Assembly: GCF_023343835.1 (NCBI RefSeq)
Contig: NC_064443.1
Location: forward strand, 11,160,001 to 11,224,000
Source of the DNA: Lagopus muta
Taxonomy: Eukaryota > Chordata > Aves > Galliformes > Phasianidae
Direction: 5' to 3'
DNA length: 64,000 nucleotides
The notes under the pieces are model-generated. The model did not search any database, was not told the DNA's origin, and saw only the letters and a program-made list of their open reading frames with translations. The translations under genes were made by a program, and so were the position numbers. This document shows positions 1 through 14,099 of the stretch, in pieces. The stretch's first letter is position 1. The number at the start of each line of letters is the position of its first letter.

Positions 1-3000
1 CATTACTTGCCATTACTGCCAAAATCTGACAGATCCACTAGAGACCACGCTAATCAATTTTTATTTCTAATTAAACTGAAGCCTGCAGTATGTTGGAGGA
101 AATACGAGCAGAAGGAACTACCCTATGTCAAGATCTTCTGCAATGAGGAGGCAGGGGAGGATTTACACCACGTGGTTGGTCTCTGGGGTAAGCCAAAGGC
201 GAGAGGCCATCTGTCAGTCAGCCAAGACGAGCTGCAGCTTGAGATGCCAAGTCTTTCTCTCATTCATTTTCTCCTACTCTCAGGCACCTCTCAGGACCCC
301 CACTTTGAAAGTCAGGTCTCTGAGCACTTGGTAAGCAAGGTTGAGGTTTAACAGACTGACTGGCTTGTCTGCATTGCTCACCAATGCTCACTAAGGGGCA
401 ACTCAAATTTCACTTCGATTGAATCTCAGACCAATTTTCCCCTGCCTGGAGATGAGCAAAGGGCTGTCCCTGGCTGGGGATACCCACCCCCTCCATTTGC
501 CTTAGCACAAGAGCCCTGGGCTCAGCAGAGGACCCTCTCTTTTATACCCATCACCATCATTGCCCATCTGCAGATGCCATGCCCTCTCCATCCAGGAGAC
601 ACTTCACAAGATTGTGCCCAGCTGGCACAGAAGGGGGCATCTGGAGCCACCAATTTCCCTGTTAACCCAAGCAAGAATTACTTGATTGACAACACCTCCA
701 GTAATGATGAAGGGAGGCAAAGTTAGGCAAACAAATCCCATCCTATGGCATTTCCATGTGGAGCCTGCCAACAGAGAGATTCTCCAACTGTCTGCTTAAA
801 CTGAAGTGTTAAGGAAAAATAAAGGAAGCCGAGAAGTAAATATTGCTGACAGCGAACAAGAGCTGCCAGTGTGGAGCAAACATGCAGCTGATGAGCTGAA
901 AGCAAGACGGTGTGAGAGATCTCAAAGCCTCACCAAAAAAGCAAAGGGGAAGCATTACTGGAGAGGTGGGAGAGCAGTGAGGTCCAGACAAGCTCAAGCT
1001 GGCTCTGCACTGGGAGACCAATGAAGATAAAGCAAGTGCACAGCAGACAAGAAGCCCTGAATGAAAAAAGAAAACTCCACACAAGAGGTCCATAAAGACC
1101 TTGAAAACATGAGACAAGTCACCAACACTCACTCAAACCCTACCAGGGGACGTAAGCAGTTGGCTGCAAATTCTCAATAGGGAAAGCACAGATTTTTTTA
1201 GTGCTAAATTTATGTTTCATTCCCTACTCCAACAACCAAAAGAAAAAAGAAAAAACCACGCACACACAAGCAGACAACCCTGAGAATTAAACAACCTGTT
1301 GCTGAGCTGCTTGCAAGGACTGATTGCAAGCTTTGCAGGACAGTTTATTTCAGCACTCAGGTGTGAGCTCCTCTTTTGCCTGTTGGCAATGCAGAGATTT
1401 GTGCTGCTGGGAGCTGCATACACTGCAGAGGCAGCACTCAGGAGTAGTTTAGGGGTGCTTTACTATTCTCTTTCTTCTTGGGTTTTTGGTGGGATCTCTG
1501 TTTTGCCTGGGACAGCCTATGCACATAGAGCCTCCTCTTCCTCACCAGTGCTGGAGTTGATCCCCTCCCACGTACACATTTGCAGTACCCAAGCAAGCAC
1601 TGACATCCCAGCAGGAACCCCACTGTTCAGCTCCCAGTGACCCCTCCTGCAGATGGGAGAAATGCACAGCCCAGGGAGCAGCTGCAGTTTGCTGAGCAAG
1701 GCTTGAGAACAAAGGCAGCATGACAAAACACAAGTAGGCACACGCTTGCCACAGCCATTGGGCTAAAGATTACACTGGCAACCAACAACCACTGCTGGAA
1801 AAGAGGATTTCAGGTTCACTATTGAGAGCTGCCTGTACCCACACAGGTAGTGCTGTGCCCATAACAGCACTGCTCCTTGGCAGTAAGACTGGCAGAAGAC
1901 TTCTGCTGCTCAAAGAAGTGCTTTAACCTGAACAAACACCAGGGTTTACATTCCACTGTCACTTACTGAAAGAGAAGAGCGACAGCCTCACAGGTGACTC
2001 AACAGCCTGAAAAAGCTGAATGGACACTTTCCATATGTAATTTGCAGGACTGCAAACCAAATAACTCAGTTTAGTAGATCTAAAACAGTGCAAGAAGTCC
2101 AAAGAGAAAGTTCCTCTTGTGCTATGTTGTACTGATTGGTATTCCAGTGGGTTTAAAGAAGTAGGAACTGAGCTAGCAGCGTGACAAAGCTTCTAGGTGA
2201 GGTGAAACAGAGGAGCCCTTTGGGAACATTGCTTCTCAATTCATTTCAGTTCCACACATAACCACAAGCTCTCAAAACTGAACTTGAGAGCCAACAGCAC
2301 TAAGGCCATGGAAATTAGCTAGAGGAAGTGTGTTGCTAACACTAACAGGAGGAGCTCATCTATCACTGCTGGGTAATCCCACACAACAGGGTCTTTGCAG
2401 TGAGCTGGGGGAGAAGATGGAGAGACGTTTACAGAAATGCCAAGGAAGCTTTAAACACCAAGGAAGGCAATAATGAGTTACAGCCCAAACATCACAGTCC
2501 TGGTCACACATCTCAAACCCTGACTTACTCAGGTTGCCATGATGGGGAAAGCTGCAGGCCAGACACAGAGCTCCTACAGCACCAGGAGATGCAGTACAGC
2601 AGCTTTGCTTGGAGCTGGTGAGCAGCAATGGAAACTGGCTGCCAAAATTGTGATGAACCAATAGCCAAATACCCCAGCACTCTCTTCTCTCCCACTCACA
2701 TCCACAGAGACAGCAGCACAGCAGAGACAGAAGGACCCAGTACTGCTTTGCACACTGCCACTGCCCTCCATTTAATTACAGTGCAGCCAAAAATTTGCTC
2801 CTGATGGCAGTAAGACTGCCCATACATCAGGCACTGCAGACAAGCAGACAGTCCCTCATCCAGGTGACAGCCATCTCCTGTAAACGCAGGTGTCTGCAGG
2901 CAAGGGTTGTAACACATTCATGTGCAGTGAGAGAAACCCCACTACTGCACTACTGATTCTTACTTCCAGCTGTGCAACGCTGAGACAGCTTCAGAAAACC

Positions 3001-3792
3001 TGTGGAGCTGCTGTTGGGGTGGGCATTTCTTCAATACTTCCAATCACCTGCAGCAGTCAGTTCCTCCTGGGAGCAAACAAGCTGATTTTTTTTTCCCCCA
3101 ATGAATTTTGGCTGAGAAATGCTTAAAAAAAAATAAAAGGAACAATATGACTGTTTTCTAGTTGGCAATTAAAGAGAAAAAAAAAAAAGAGTGTTCCAAG
3201 TTTCTCCCATAGAAATTAATTTTAAATGCACTTTTTTTTTCCTGTACTGTTCTGCTGTGTGTTGATACAAGTACAGCTAGCAGCATTTGGGAGTAAGTTT
3301 TCCTAAGAAAACAGTGGGGTGGGGTGGGCAATTGGTCCTTTATGTCATCGCAAATAGAACAAAGGAAATACTAAGATTTTCTAGAACAATTTGTTTCACT
3401 ATTAAAAAAACCAACGTTCCTAGGAAAAAAAATAGCCATGCCAAGAACAAAATTGCTGCATTACTCCCACTTCTTGATTTGAGGCAGCAGGTACCACGTT
3501 TCTAAAATAAGAAGTGTTGAGGTTTTGACTGACAAGCTGACTCCCAGGTCTGAATGACTCCTTGGTGCCCACAGGACTGGAATCATGGGGAAGGGAATCC
3601 CAGGAAACCCAGGAAGGGGGTCAGGAGCACAGACAGCTCAGCTTTTACATTTAGAACTTTAAAGGATCGGATAAATGCAGCTTCAAGATTTTGCTCCGTT
3701 TGATGCATCAATGAAAGACAGAAGTTTTTCAGCAACCCCACTCATCCTTTTCCCCCACCCTCTTCCCTTTAAGAACCAGTGAATATCAGGGG

Positions 3793-3808
3793 AAAAAAAA
3801 AAAAAAAA
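3793..3808 (+). repeat. Poly(A) tract, 16 nt
   Basis: This is an uninterrupted run of A within AT-rich sequence. No retroposed gene body could be recognised immediately upstream. Confidence 0.9.
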
Positions 3809-4154
3809 TGGAAGCCTTGATTCACACTTGTGGATAGAATTTGGTCCATGTATCCTTGATGTCTTCTGCTCCCTGTTTTCCCTATGAAGTCACATGAACC
3901 AGCACATTTTCCTGAAGGCATCTCTAGATATGTTCAAGCCTGTACTTCCCATCCATGCTACTGATGCTGCAGCAGCTGGCACCCTGGTGCTGCTTGGAAG
4001 CACAAGCAGGTCCTCCTTCCTTTCAGTGGATCATCAGTGGAAGTGTTGACTTGTATCAGACTCATGATAGTTTGGAACCTCAACCCATCTGGTTTTCTAT
4101 TGGCAACAAATCAGTGAAACTGGACTGAGACGAGCTTTCCAGACACCACAGAAC

Positions 4155-4420
4155 AGTGTCATAAAGCTTGGAAAAGCCTGCTGAGGTCTTTAAGTCCAGC
4201 CACCCACCTGACACCAAAACTGCCCACTACCCACATCCCTCAGTGCCACATCTGCTCGTTCCTTAAACACCTCCAGGGACGGCGACTCCACCGCCCTCCA
4301 TGCAGCCCATGCCAGTGCCTCACCACACTTTCTGAAAAGCAGTTCTTCCTAACCCCCAACCTGTACCTCCCCCAGTGCAACCTGAGGCATATTTCCTTCA
4401 CCCAACCTGCATTTACACAG
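4155..4420 (-). repeat. CR1 LINE 3' fragment
   Basis: The stretch carries the familiar antisense CR1 wording: a segment ending in 'aagtccagccacc', then 'gtgccacatctgc', then 'acacctccagggacggcgac', then a stretch on setting and failing of small text ending 'cccagtgcaacctgaggc'. It is a 5'-truncated copy with its sense strand on the minus strand. The 8-bp terminal repeats are degraded. CR1 is the dominant bird LINE family. Confidence 0.85.
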
Positions 4421-7400
4421 CTTGCCTCCCCTAACTCTTCAAAGCAGATGAAAGAAATTAGTATGAGAGTGAGCTCACACTGAGGGAGAGCGTTTCTGGT
4501 AATTTACAAGCTCAGTTTTACTCTTAGAGAATTGGCCAATATTTAATATATAACCTTATCTTAGCACCTCCACAGCAGAGCTTCATAAAAACACTGAAAG
4601 ATAACATTCGTAAAATTCTGAATACATAAATTACAGGCCCATAATGGGAGGTTTTAGTCTCCACTTCACATGAAAAAGAAGAGTAGCTATAAATTAGAAG
4701 AAATACCAGCTCCAGAAGAATACCTCTGTGCTAGATCTCACTTTATATATCTAGAATAATGTTCCATTTTAGAGGCAGATCTGTTCACTTATTTTCCTGA
4801 AAAACAGACGTCACAGTGTCTCAATCTAGAGCCCAATATATTATTTTTCTACCTGCCTTGCTATATGGCAAGGGCAACATAGTTAACATTAACCCCAAGG
4901 CCAACATACACAGCACCAACACACCAATGGACTGGAAGATTCACCACAGGTGTTTTGCTAAGAGCAGGAACAGCCACTTCACACAAGGATCCAGATCCTT
5001 GAGATCACTCAGCTGAGCCCTGTTAGGAACCCCCCCATCTCATCTCTGCTCTCCAAAGCCGTAACACTCCATGGCTCATGGAGAAATCAGTCATCTTGAA
5101 ATGCAAATAGTTTTAAAGCAACTAAATAGTTCAAACTCCCAGCAGGTGGAAAGAAAAAGTCATTATTTTATAGTGACAGAGGTGTCGAGGTGCTTCAGAG
5201 AGCAGGCAGAAAGGCACAGTCCCTCTAGACCTTGCAATCCAATTAACTTAATTAACCACGTTATTTCCCTAGTTCCTGGTAACTCCTTAAATCAATGAGC
5301 TAAGACTTAACAGTGAAGTACGTAACTAGGAGCTTTATTGATCATACCTGCATACAACACTGACTGAATTCCCAAAGTCATGGCTTGGCATAAAACCTAC
5401 GAAAGATGTTGGTAGCCAGCTTTCCCCTCGATTATCCCAAAGCCCCATGCAGGCACCAAAGACAGGAAAGAAGAGATGCAGAGCGTGGCAGAGGGCAGAA
5501 AGCCACAAACAACTCACCTGTAGTCAGTCAAAGGAAAGTACACCTAGAGCTGGACACAGCTGCTTGCAGGGACAGCAGAAAGCAAACAAACAGTGCCCAA
5601 CATACACAAGCTGCAAGGTAACGTGGAGACCCACAGGGAAAAGCCAAAGGTGCACTAGCAAACAGAAGCGACCCCAAGCGCAGTGGGGGTTCACTTCTAT
5701 TACACCATGCACATATTACACTATCAATATATTTTTGGCTTTCATCCACATGTCCTTTCTCTTCCCCCACAGACAAGCACCCGTGCACGCCAGCAGTCTC
5801 CTCACACAGTGCAGAATGCAGCAGGCATGAGGCTCCCAACCCCCCCCAATTCCCTTCCACCAGCTCTAGACCAGGATGATCCATTATCGACTCCTAATGA
5901 CACTGAGAGGAGGTTGTTCATTTTCAAATAGGTCAGTGACTCATCATTTTAACTCACTTCCCTCCACTAAAAATCAATGAGCTCCTGAAATAGGATTATC
6001 TGGGATGATTGGGGTTTTAATATCTCTCTCACAGGGAAGGCAGACCCTAGAGGTCCCTGCCAGTGCTGGGTCGTGTCCTTCAGCCAGGAAGCAGCCACCA
6101 ACTGGGAAGGGGACATCTTCCCACACAGGGTTTTTGCAACATTGGGCAAATCTTTGTGTTTGTTTCCTCTCCCAGCCAGATAGCAATATCACACGCCAGG
6201 AGAGCCACACTGTGCCTGGCCAAGACACAGGGAGCTGCCTCCATTCATGTGGCTGAATAAATGAGCTCTCTTGCTGCCCCTGCCCATCCCCAAATCATTA
6301 TTTATTGCTTCAGCAAGTTCAACAAAACAACACCCCCACTGTACGGGGGTACAGCTCTCGCACAGCTAGAAGAGATCTGGTGCCTACATAAGGGCTATGG
6401 AAAACAGCACTGCCACTGGAGTCACTCCACCCCAGAGTTAGATGCACATCAAAAAGACTGCACGCATTCACAGACAGGATATTTCTCTGAATAGAATATC
6501 ACGGAGGCCATCACCACCTGCCTCTGTAACACAAGAGCTGCTTTGTCAGCAGTTCTCCCTTACACTCTGCTGCAAACATCCCTGTTTCCACACAGGGGGT
6601 CGAGAAACCTGAGCACAAGGGATCTCCCAGCTGCACAATTCAGCACAGCTCACAGGATGCAGGAGGATGAGCTCCCACAGCCAGCTGCACACAGCTGGAT
6701 TTCTGTAAGCAGCTCACAGCTGGGACAAAGCCAACAGGTGAAAGAAGTTCCTCCACCACTGCACTCCACACCATGACAGCACCCAGAAGCAACACTGCAG
6801 CCTACCGTCAAACTTCACAACATGGTTTTGCAGGAGGGAAGAGCTAGGCAAAGGAAAACAGCACCTTGAGGACTTAGTGCTCACTAGGTCAGGGGCAAAG
6901 CAAGGAATCATAGCCAGGAATCTGCATCCCCACACCATGCTGGGCAGCCCCTAGAGGCTGTGGAGGGGGGAAAAGCAGATGGGTTACAGAAGATGGCATT
7001 CCTTGGCCTAAAGCCATCTGCTCTCCATTATTTAGAGGCAGAAACTGGATCATGTTCATCACAGTGCTGTCTGTCACTGAATTGCTCCGGGGCAACACGG
7101 GACCCTTGGCAAGAGGCAGCTGGCTGGCAGGAAGGGCAGCAGGAGCAGCACAGGCTCACAGAGCGTGCTACAGGCACGTGGATGCTGCTCAGTCCAGCTC
7201 TAAGTGAAGAGACACCACAGCCAGCAATCCTTACCTTATTGCAAGCCCCAGAGACAGAGTCCCAGCTAGCTTGCAAATTCTTGTTTCCAGCCCTCAGCCC
7301 ACTTATTGTGTAGCCCCCCTTGTGAGCCCAGTGACAGCATGGACTAAAGGAACAAAGAGTAAGACAGGATGTGCTAAAAAACGAAACAAACAAACAACAA

Positions 7401-8309
7401 AAAAAAGAAAAAGCCAATTGCAATGGCCAGACCAAATAAAACCAGAAGCTACCTCCATATGCAATCAAACACCCTTTGCAGATGGTAGAGGAGGAAAAGC
7501 AGAACAAATATGATTTAAAAAGCAAGAGCAACAGATGAGCTTTGTGCTAAGCTTAAATGGGTCCTCCAGAGGCTGGGGAAGCAGTGGGACCGATGAGAGA
7601 GAATTGTGACATCCCTCAAGCACTGCACATCTATCGCAGAGCAGAGATATACTCTTCATCATTTTTGGTCTTTTTCAAGGATGCTGCACAACTGCCATAA
7701 TTCCAGGTGTAAAGGTACTAAGCAGAGGAAGATGGCCATGAAGCTACATTCAGTAACTTCACTTTCGTATCTGTTCTGAACAGAGCATCACAACCTTCAC
7801 TACAGTCAGTACTCATCTTCCAGATGTGAAAACTGGGACATGCTGAGGTCAGCAGTCCTATTAATTTCAGCTGACAGAAAAAGCCTCCACCGCCCCAAGA
7901 AATCAAGCAATAACTTTGTCCAAAGCCACCCACAGGGCCAAAGGGACCTGCAGCTCCAACCCCAGCCAAACCTGCTGAGGAACACAGCAGCTATCTAATG
8001 CAACAAGGAGTTCACACAGGATGCAAAGGGACAGCCCATGAAACACAACAGGAGTAGCAAAGCACGACCAGTAAGCAGCACAGCCACAGCATCTAAATGC
8101 ACAGCTGGAGCTCTGCAGCCTGCCTGAGCCTACTTCTGTGTGAAGCCATTCAGAAGCAGCATGCAGCCCCACATGGGGACAGAGGTGGGTTATTCACAGG
8201 CACCTCCCAACCCACCAAGGAGCTCCCAGAACTTGTGGCTCCAGTGTTAAGGAACAGTTTAAGCCCTTCTACTAGCCTGAAGCTGTTTGCAAGTGTTATT
8301 TAACCACAG

Positions 8310-8336
8310 AAAAAAAAAAAAAAAAAAAAAAAAAAA
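8310..8336 (+). repeat. Poly(A) tract, 27 nt
   Basis: This is the longest uninterrupted homopolymer in the window. It could be a retroposition tail or a slippage tract, but no target-site duplication was identified. Confidence 0.9.
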
Positions 8337-9656
8337 GTGGTGTGTTCTAGTCTTACTCTTCAGCTGCTCATATTGATTTCTGCATTGCAGAGTTAAAGCA
8401 GCTCTTGCCTTGCTGTTACACAGCTCTGCTACTGGACCTCTGCTGGCTCTTCCTGGGACTGAGCACTACAATTCGTTCCTCTCCATCCCTCATTCCTTCT
8501 AATCAACCTGGAAGCACTTCCTGATGGAACAAAAAGCCTCATGTAGGTCCCAAGGGAAAAGGGGACTGACTGCAGTGCAGCACCATCCCCAGCCCTGCAT
8601 CACAAGAAAGATAAGACCAAGGATTAATGCAGAGTGCTGAGGAAAGCTGCTACAAATATTTACTAACTCATCCTCCCACTTCCTTGCTAAATCTGTCCCA
8701 TTGAGACAGCCCCAACACATTTCACTGAATTCCTGGTAGCCAAATGCAGTGGATCAGGGCAAGATGCTTTCATAACTGAGCCTCCACACCTGGAAACATC
8801 TTTGGAAAACACACAAAGGTCTGAGTCTGCATCATTAAAGCACACTGGGACCAAGCGAGAAGTGAGCAACTCAGCATCACCAATTGCTGTAAAACTGTCA
8901 TGCTGCCTGGCAGTTTGCCTCATCTTATTTTTCTGCTTATTTCTTCACTTCTTGCTTGTTGCTGAAGCTTCAAGGCTTCTGCTGCAAGGGGATGCAAATG
9001 AACAGCAACTGCCCCCTACAATCCAAGTCTATGGGGCTGATGGTACAGCAACAGCTTATCACCAAAGTGAGGCCAAAGGTAAGAAGGGCACAACACCCAG
9101 CACAATCCTGTGTTGGATACCATACCGTTACCTACGTTTTGCTTCAAGAACAGATTTCTTTTTGGATTTAAATGGAAAACAGGAAGGGAAGAAAGAATCC
9201 AGAGTTCAGAAGTGAATTTATTTTGCAGCCTCAGCAAGAGGTTTCCACCCGTCAGAAGAGAGCAGCATTACTGGCAGGGTCACTGACATTTCTGCTCCAA
9301 CACACAGACAAGACATGGATCTGACCACAGCTTGATGCATGGTGCTCTCTGTAGCCCCTTCTCTTTAAAGACAGAGTGGTCTCAGCACGAGGTACCTGAA
9401 GCCATCGGAGAGAAGCGTGTCTGAATGAACTGATTTCCCAGGGGAAAGCAGCATTCCCAGTGCTTGGTGGAATCAGCAAGTTCTGCCAGAGCCAAAAACA
9501 ATAATTCTGGCTCTAAAGTAAGAGCCAGTAATTACTAACTGCCAAATATCTAACATTAATGAGGGGGAAGTGAGAACTGTGGTGATCTCCCCGCTACTAC
9601 AGTTTGTTTGGGTTACTTTATTTGAATTTCTTCATCTTCCAAATAGAAAGAGGAAT

Positions 9657-9678
9657 AAAAAAAAAAAAAAAAAAAAAA
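9657..9678 (+). repeat. Poly(A) tract, 22 nt
   Basis: An uninterrupted A run follows an AATAAA-like string ('ggaataaaa'). That arrangement resembles a retroposed tail, but no source gene was recognised upstream. Confidence 0.9.
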
Positions 9679-12600
9679 GGGAGAACAGAGGAAAGGTAAT
9701 TGACTCTTGACAAATGAAAGCGCTGAAAAAAAATCATCCTACTTGAATTTTATATGAAAAGCTTCATTACTTTTCCTCTCAATGAAACAAGCCCATGGAA
9801 GATCAAGTGCAACCAGACAGAACACAGACCCAGCCGTGGGGAGGTGTGTTCACCCAGACCAAAGGCTGCAGAAAGGAGAAGCTACCATCTGCTATGGAGG
9901 CCATCATCACGGGATTTCTGTTTTGGACAAAATGCCCACGCTAAGAGCATGGAATAAGACTTCACTTACACCACGGTCAAGCTGCAGAAGTTTACTGGTT
10001 CCAGGAGCACAGAGAGCCTAATGCAGTGTAACCACATTCAGCCCAATGCACGCAGACAAAAGCACAGCCCATCCACAAGCCGTCCTCACCAGGACATGCT
10101 GCAGGAAATGCCAGGTTCTGGAAAACGAGACCACTGCAAAAAAGACGACAGTAAGGCATTTGTTTGTTTGTTTTTCCCACTTGCCCTAGAAGTTACACAG
10201 GTCTTCCAGGCCAAGATCACTGCTTTCAACTACAGGGGTTGGGCCTGGCTTAAAAAAATTTCAAAAAAGCCTGTTTGTGTGTTGTATAGCTATAAAACTG
10301 GCTGATTTGGCATCTTAGGCTCACCTACAAAGCTATGAGTTGGTAATTATTCCACTACAGTTACACCTCTGTAAACCTGCTTCTACTCCAAATAAGCAAT
10401 TTTATTCCATTATGATGAGTCAAGTAATGAACAATGCAGTCATTTTTAAACTAAGTCAGCGCATCCATAGGAAGGTCTGCAGTTTTAGGCCCAGAAAGAT
10501 AGCCTGCCATAGAGCACATGTACTGGGAAGAGCCCTCCTTTGGCCACCCCACCAGCAAGTCTGGCTGCAGGGACAGCTGAGCAGCTTCCCAGTGCTTGTG
10601 CCTACTAAGAAGGGATTAAACAGCAGTGAGCTGGAAAAAAACAACCACAGCCTGAACCCCAGTAACAAAACCATTCTGCAGAACCCTACTGGCTTTGTCT
10701 CTGCTCTTCAGAGATGAGTTCTCCAACAGCTGAAGCACGGGATCACATACAGCAGTGTGGATCCAGCGCGCCGTGACAGCGAGACAGCCAGTAAGGAGGG
10801 AGCAGGCAAGCACAGCAGCTACTGCTCCCTCATCTGATGGGCACCTAAATCCACATCAACATATTAATGAATAAAGAAGAGTCCATCAAAGTCTAGCAGG
10901 ATTTGCCCTGGCTGTCCCATCAGTTTGATGAATGAACATTATCCCTTAAGCACTACCACCACAGCCTTCAAGCGATCCTAATTCCCCACCATACTTCACT
11001 CGAGGGTCAGAACTGCTCTTCTTAAATTTTCTTTGAAAGCACTGGCCTGTAGAATTAGCACGACACCAAAACAGCAGCCCATAAATTCTTGAACACCATG
11101 CATGCCAGACCTCATCTCCAGCAGAGCTTGGATGCGCACTGTACAAGCATCACATGCAGGAGCATCTTAACACGTTGCATTCAGCACAGATCAAACAGCC
11201 CTTCAAGTATAACTGCACGCTAAGTGACAGCTATGGAGCTGAACTCCGTAGCTGAAAATTAAGAGCCAGTACAATAGAGCATGTTATCAGAGGTTTGGAC
11301 AAAAGGACTCTGTATGAAAGCTCAACAGACTCAAGCCAGCACTGAGAGATGGGTCTACGAAGCCTTGACAACTTCAGGAGCTCCCTTCTGAATGACTGTT
11401 ACTACTGATGTGGCAAGCACACCCGATTTTAAGCAGCAGAGTATTCCAGCTGATTTCAAATTACACACAGTACAGTTCACAAGATCAAAACGTTTATGGG
11501 TAAGTGAACAAAAGGCAATTCATATGATCTTTACAGTGAGCTCACTTGAGTTATTCTACACATTACCTGTGCATCTCAAAGAGCACAACAGCGTGAAAGA
11601 TCTCATTTTCTGCTAATTGGACAAAAGCACACAGTTTTTCTTTTTCTTATTGGGACATCTCTCCTTGATGCCCGTATTTTAATAATAAAAAGATTCCCAC
11701 CTCCAGCCATAACCACAATCCACAGCTCTGGAGCCAAGCACCCCGCTGCACCACCCTACGGACAGAATACAAAGGCTGACCTTACAGCCCAGCCATTACA
11801 GCCTCCCCAAGACAGACCGCCTCAATATTTTTTACCTTCCCACTACTAACGTTTAAATAACTCCACCAAAGCCACCAACCACCACCTTCCTGCTAAATGC
11901 TCCCTGGGGCCACTCTGCTGCCAAACTGCTCCTGCAGCAATGCCAGGACGGGGCATTTTGTAACTGGTGTTACTGTGTCACCTTTGTCCCACAACGCAGC
12001 CCACACTGCACCCCCTTTTCCCCACACACCATGGGACACTTCAGCCCACAGTGTCGGGGCTGCACAGCAGCGCTGTGCCCCTATATGCTCCTACAGCTGT
12101 TTCCAAGGTAACCAGTGCAGAGCCATATACAAGGGAAAGAAGAAAACAGCAGCAACACAATCCTGTGATATTTCCACTTTTTTGAGTTGCTGCCTCCCCC
12201 CCTTCCCCTCCAGCTGCCCTGTGATTCACGCAAGGGTCAGTAACTGGCTTCAGAACATCAGGCTTTCTTAAGGAGATGCCTAGATTTTAGAACTAAGGAT
12301 AAGGCATCATACCAGGGTTTTAAGGTATCAGTCAAATGTTCTGATTTTACTGAGGAAAACCACCCGGGGGAGGAATGGAATTGATATCAACAAGCTAAAT
12401 TTACACCCAAATCCTGCATTCCTTCATAGCCAAAGGCGGCAAGCGCGTCAGGTTCAGTACAGGGTGCCTGCCCACCACCGAGCCCCACGTTACACAAGTG
12501 TGTGCAGCCAGATAACATCTACTTCCATCAGCACGGATAAAAACATCGCTACTGCTCAGTCTGCAGACAGCTCATCCTTTCTGGGCATCCAGGTTCCACA

Positions 12601-14099
12601 TCCACTCAGATACACCAAAATCCCCAGAGATTCTCCCACCTGCCCACGTTTCCCAAAGCAGCGATCAGCCTGTGCTGCCTTTGCTACTGAAAGCCTGGGA
12701 GCAGCAAGGACACAGTCCCCCCAGCCTTAAAAGGAAGGCGCACAACCCATGCACAGGAACTGAGATGAATTAGAGAATGCAGCATTGCTGCACCCTGGTC
12801 AGCAGTCACTCCCCTCCCTTTACTGGAAGGAAGGTTTAAGGCAGAACACACGTGGAAAAAATCACTGGGGGTGGTGTTTTGAAACAGCAATCATCCTCAG
12901 TACAGCTCATGTTCATCCTGTGTTTTCCTATGGGATTTACCATGGCTGACCTTTTCAGTACCAACTGTGATTAACGAAGCTTCCAACCCAGCACTGAATG
13001 GCTGCAAATTGCAAGAGATGCTCATCACATTAACATGCAGTAAGTATTGCAGTCCTCAATGAGCACACGGATGGGACAGGGAGCATCTGTGGGGAGAAGC
13101 TCCCTGCCTCACATGTTTGGAGCAGAATTATCACATCTGCATAGCTAGGGAGATGCCAACGAGGCAGACCCAACTTGTTTTGAATAAGGAAAACTGGACG
13201 TCAGTATTTCTTTATAGGCTGGTTGGAGGTTGGCTTGCAAAACCTGGCAAACTGCAGAGATGCCCTGGCAGCATTAGGCATAACGTGATGCAAAACTTTC
13301 TCTAGAGTCCAGTTAAAGCTCATACTGTGCTTGTTAGTGCTGCAGTGCTACAACAGCCCAGCAAAGGACTGAACTATGTACTGCATACAAGCATCAAACC
13401 GGCTGCCTTGGGGGAAAGCAGGAAGTTCTCTACAAATAGAGCACATTCTTTAGCAGATGCATAGCTTCTCCCTTGGACAGAGCATCACCTTCAGTCCGTG
13501 AGATTTATCCACTCCAGAAAAGCCTCTCTGATTAACACTGACTTCCAACTATGCAAGCCACCCAAAGAAATCAGTGCAGTGCCACCAGGAAAAGCATCCA
13601 ACATACCTGAAGGGATGCAATGTGGAGACCAGTACATCGGTCAGAGATGTGCTGCAGTGCTGGGGCTGAGGTCAGTGCAAGGGAAGATGAGGAGGAAATG
13701 CATTACACAGACCCCAGAGATGAGAGCCAGTGCATATAAATCAAGTAACGTGGCAAACTCTACACAGCTGCACGTCAGGGCTCCCTGCTATACCTGTTCT
13801 GTAGAGCCCCCAGTCCAGCAGTGCAGGAGCATCCCTACGAACCGCAGCAGGGCAGCGTTACACAGCACTGCACCAGGGCTGAATTCACGCAGGCACGTCT
13901 CGGCTTGCGGAACAGGGGATGGATTTTCTCTTCCATAGGAGAAGACTTCTGATTCCTAACAGCGCTGTGCCTGGAAGCCGAGATCCCAGAGGGGTCGAAT
14001 ATCAGAAGTAAACAGCGTTCTCTCAAAGCCAGTGGGAGGGAGGAAACGGCGACAGAAAGACAGAGCAGCTGAACGACTCAGCCTCGACCCCGCACGAGG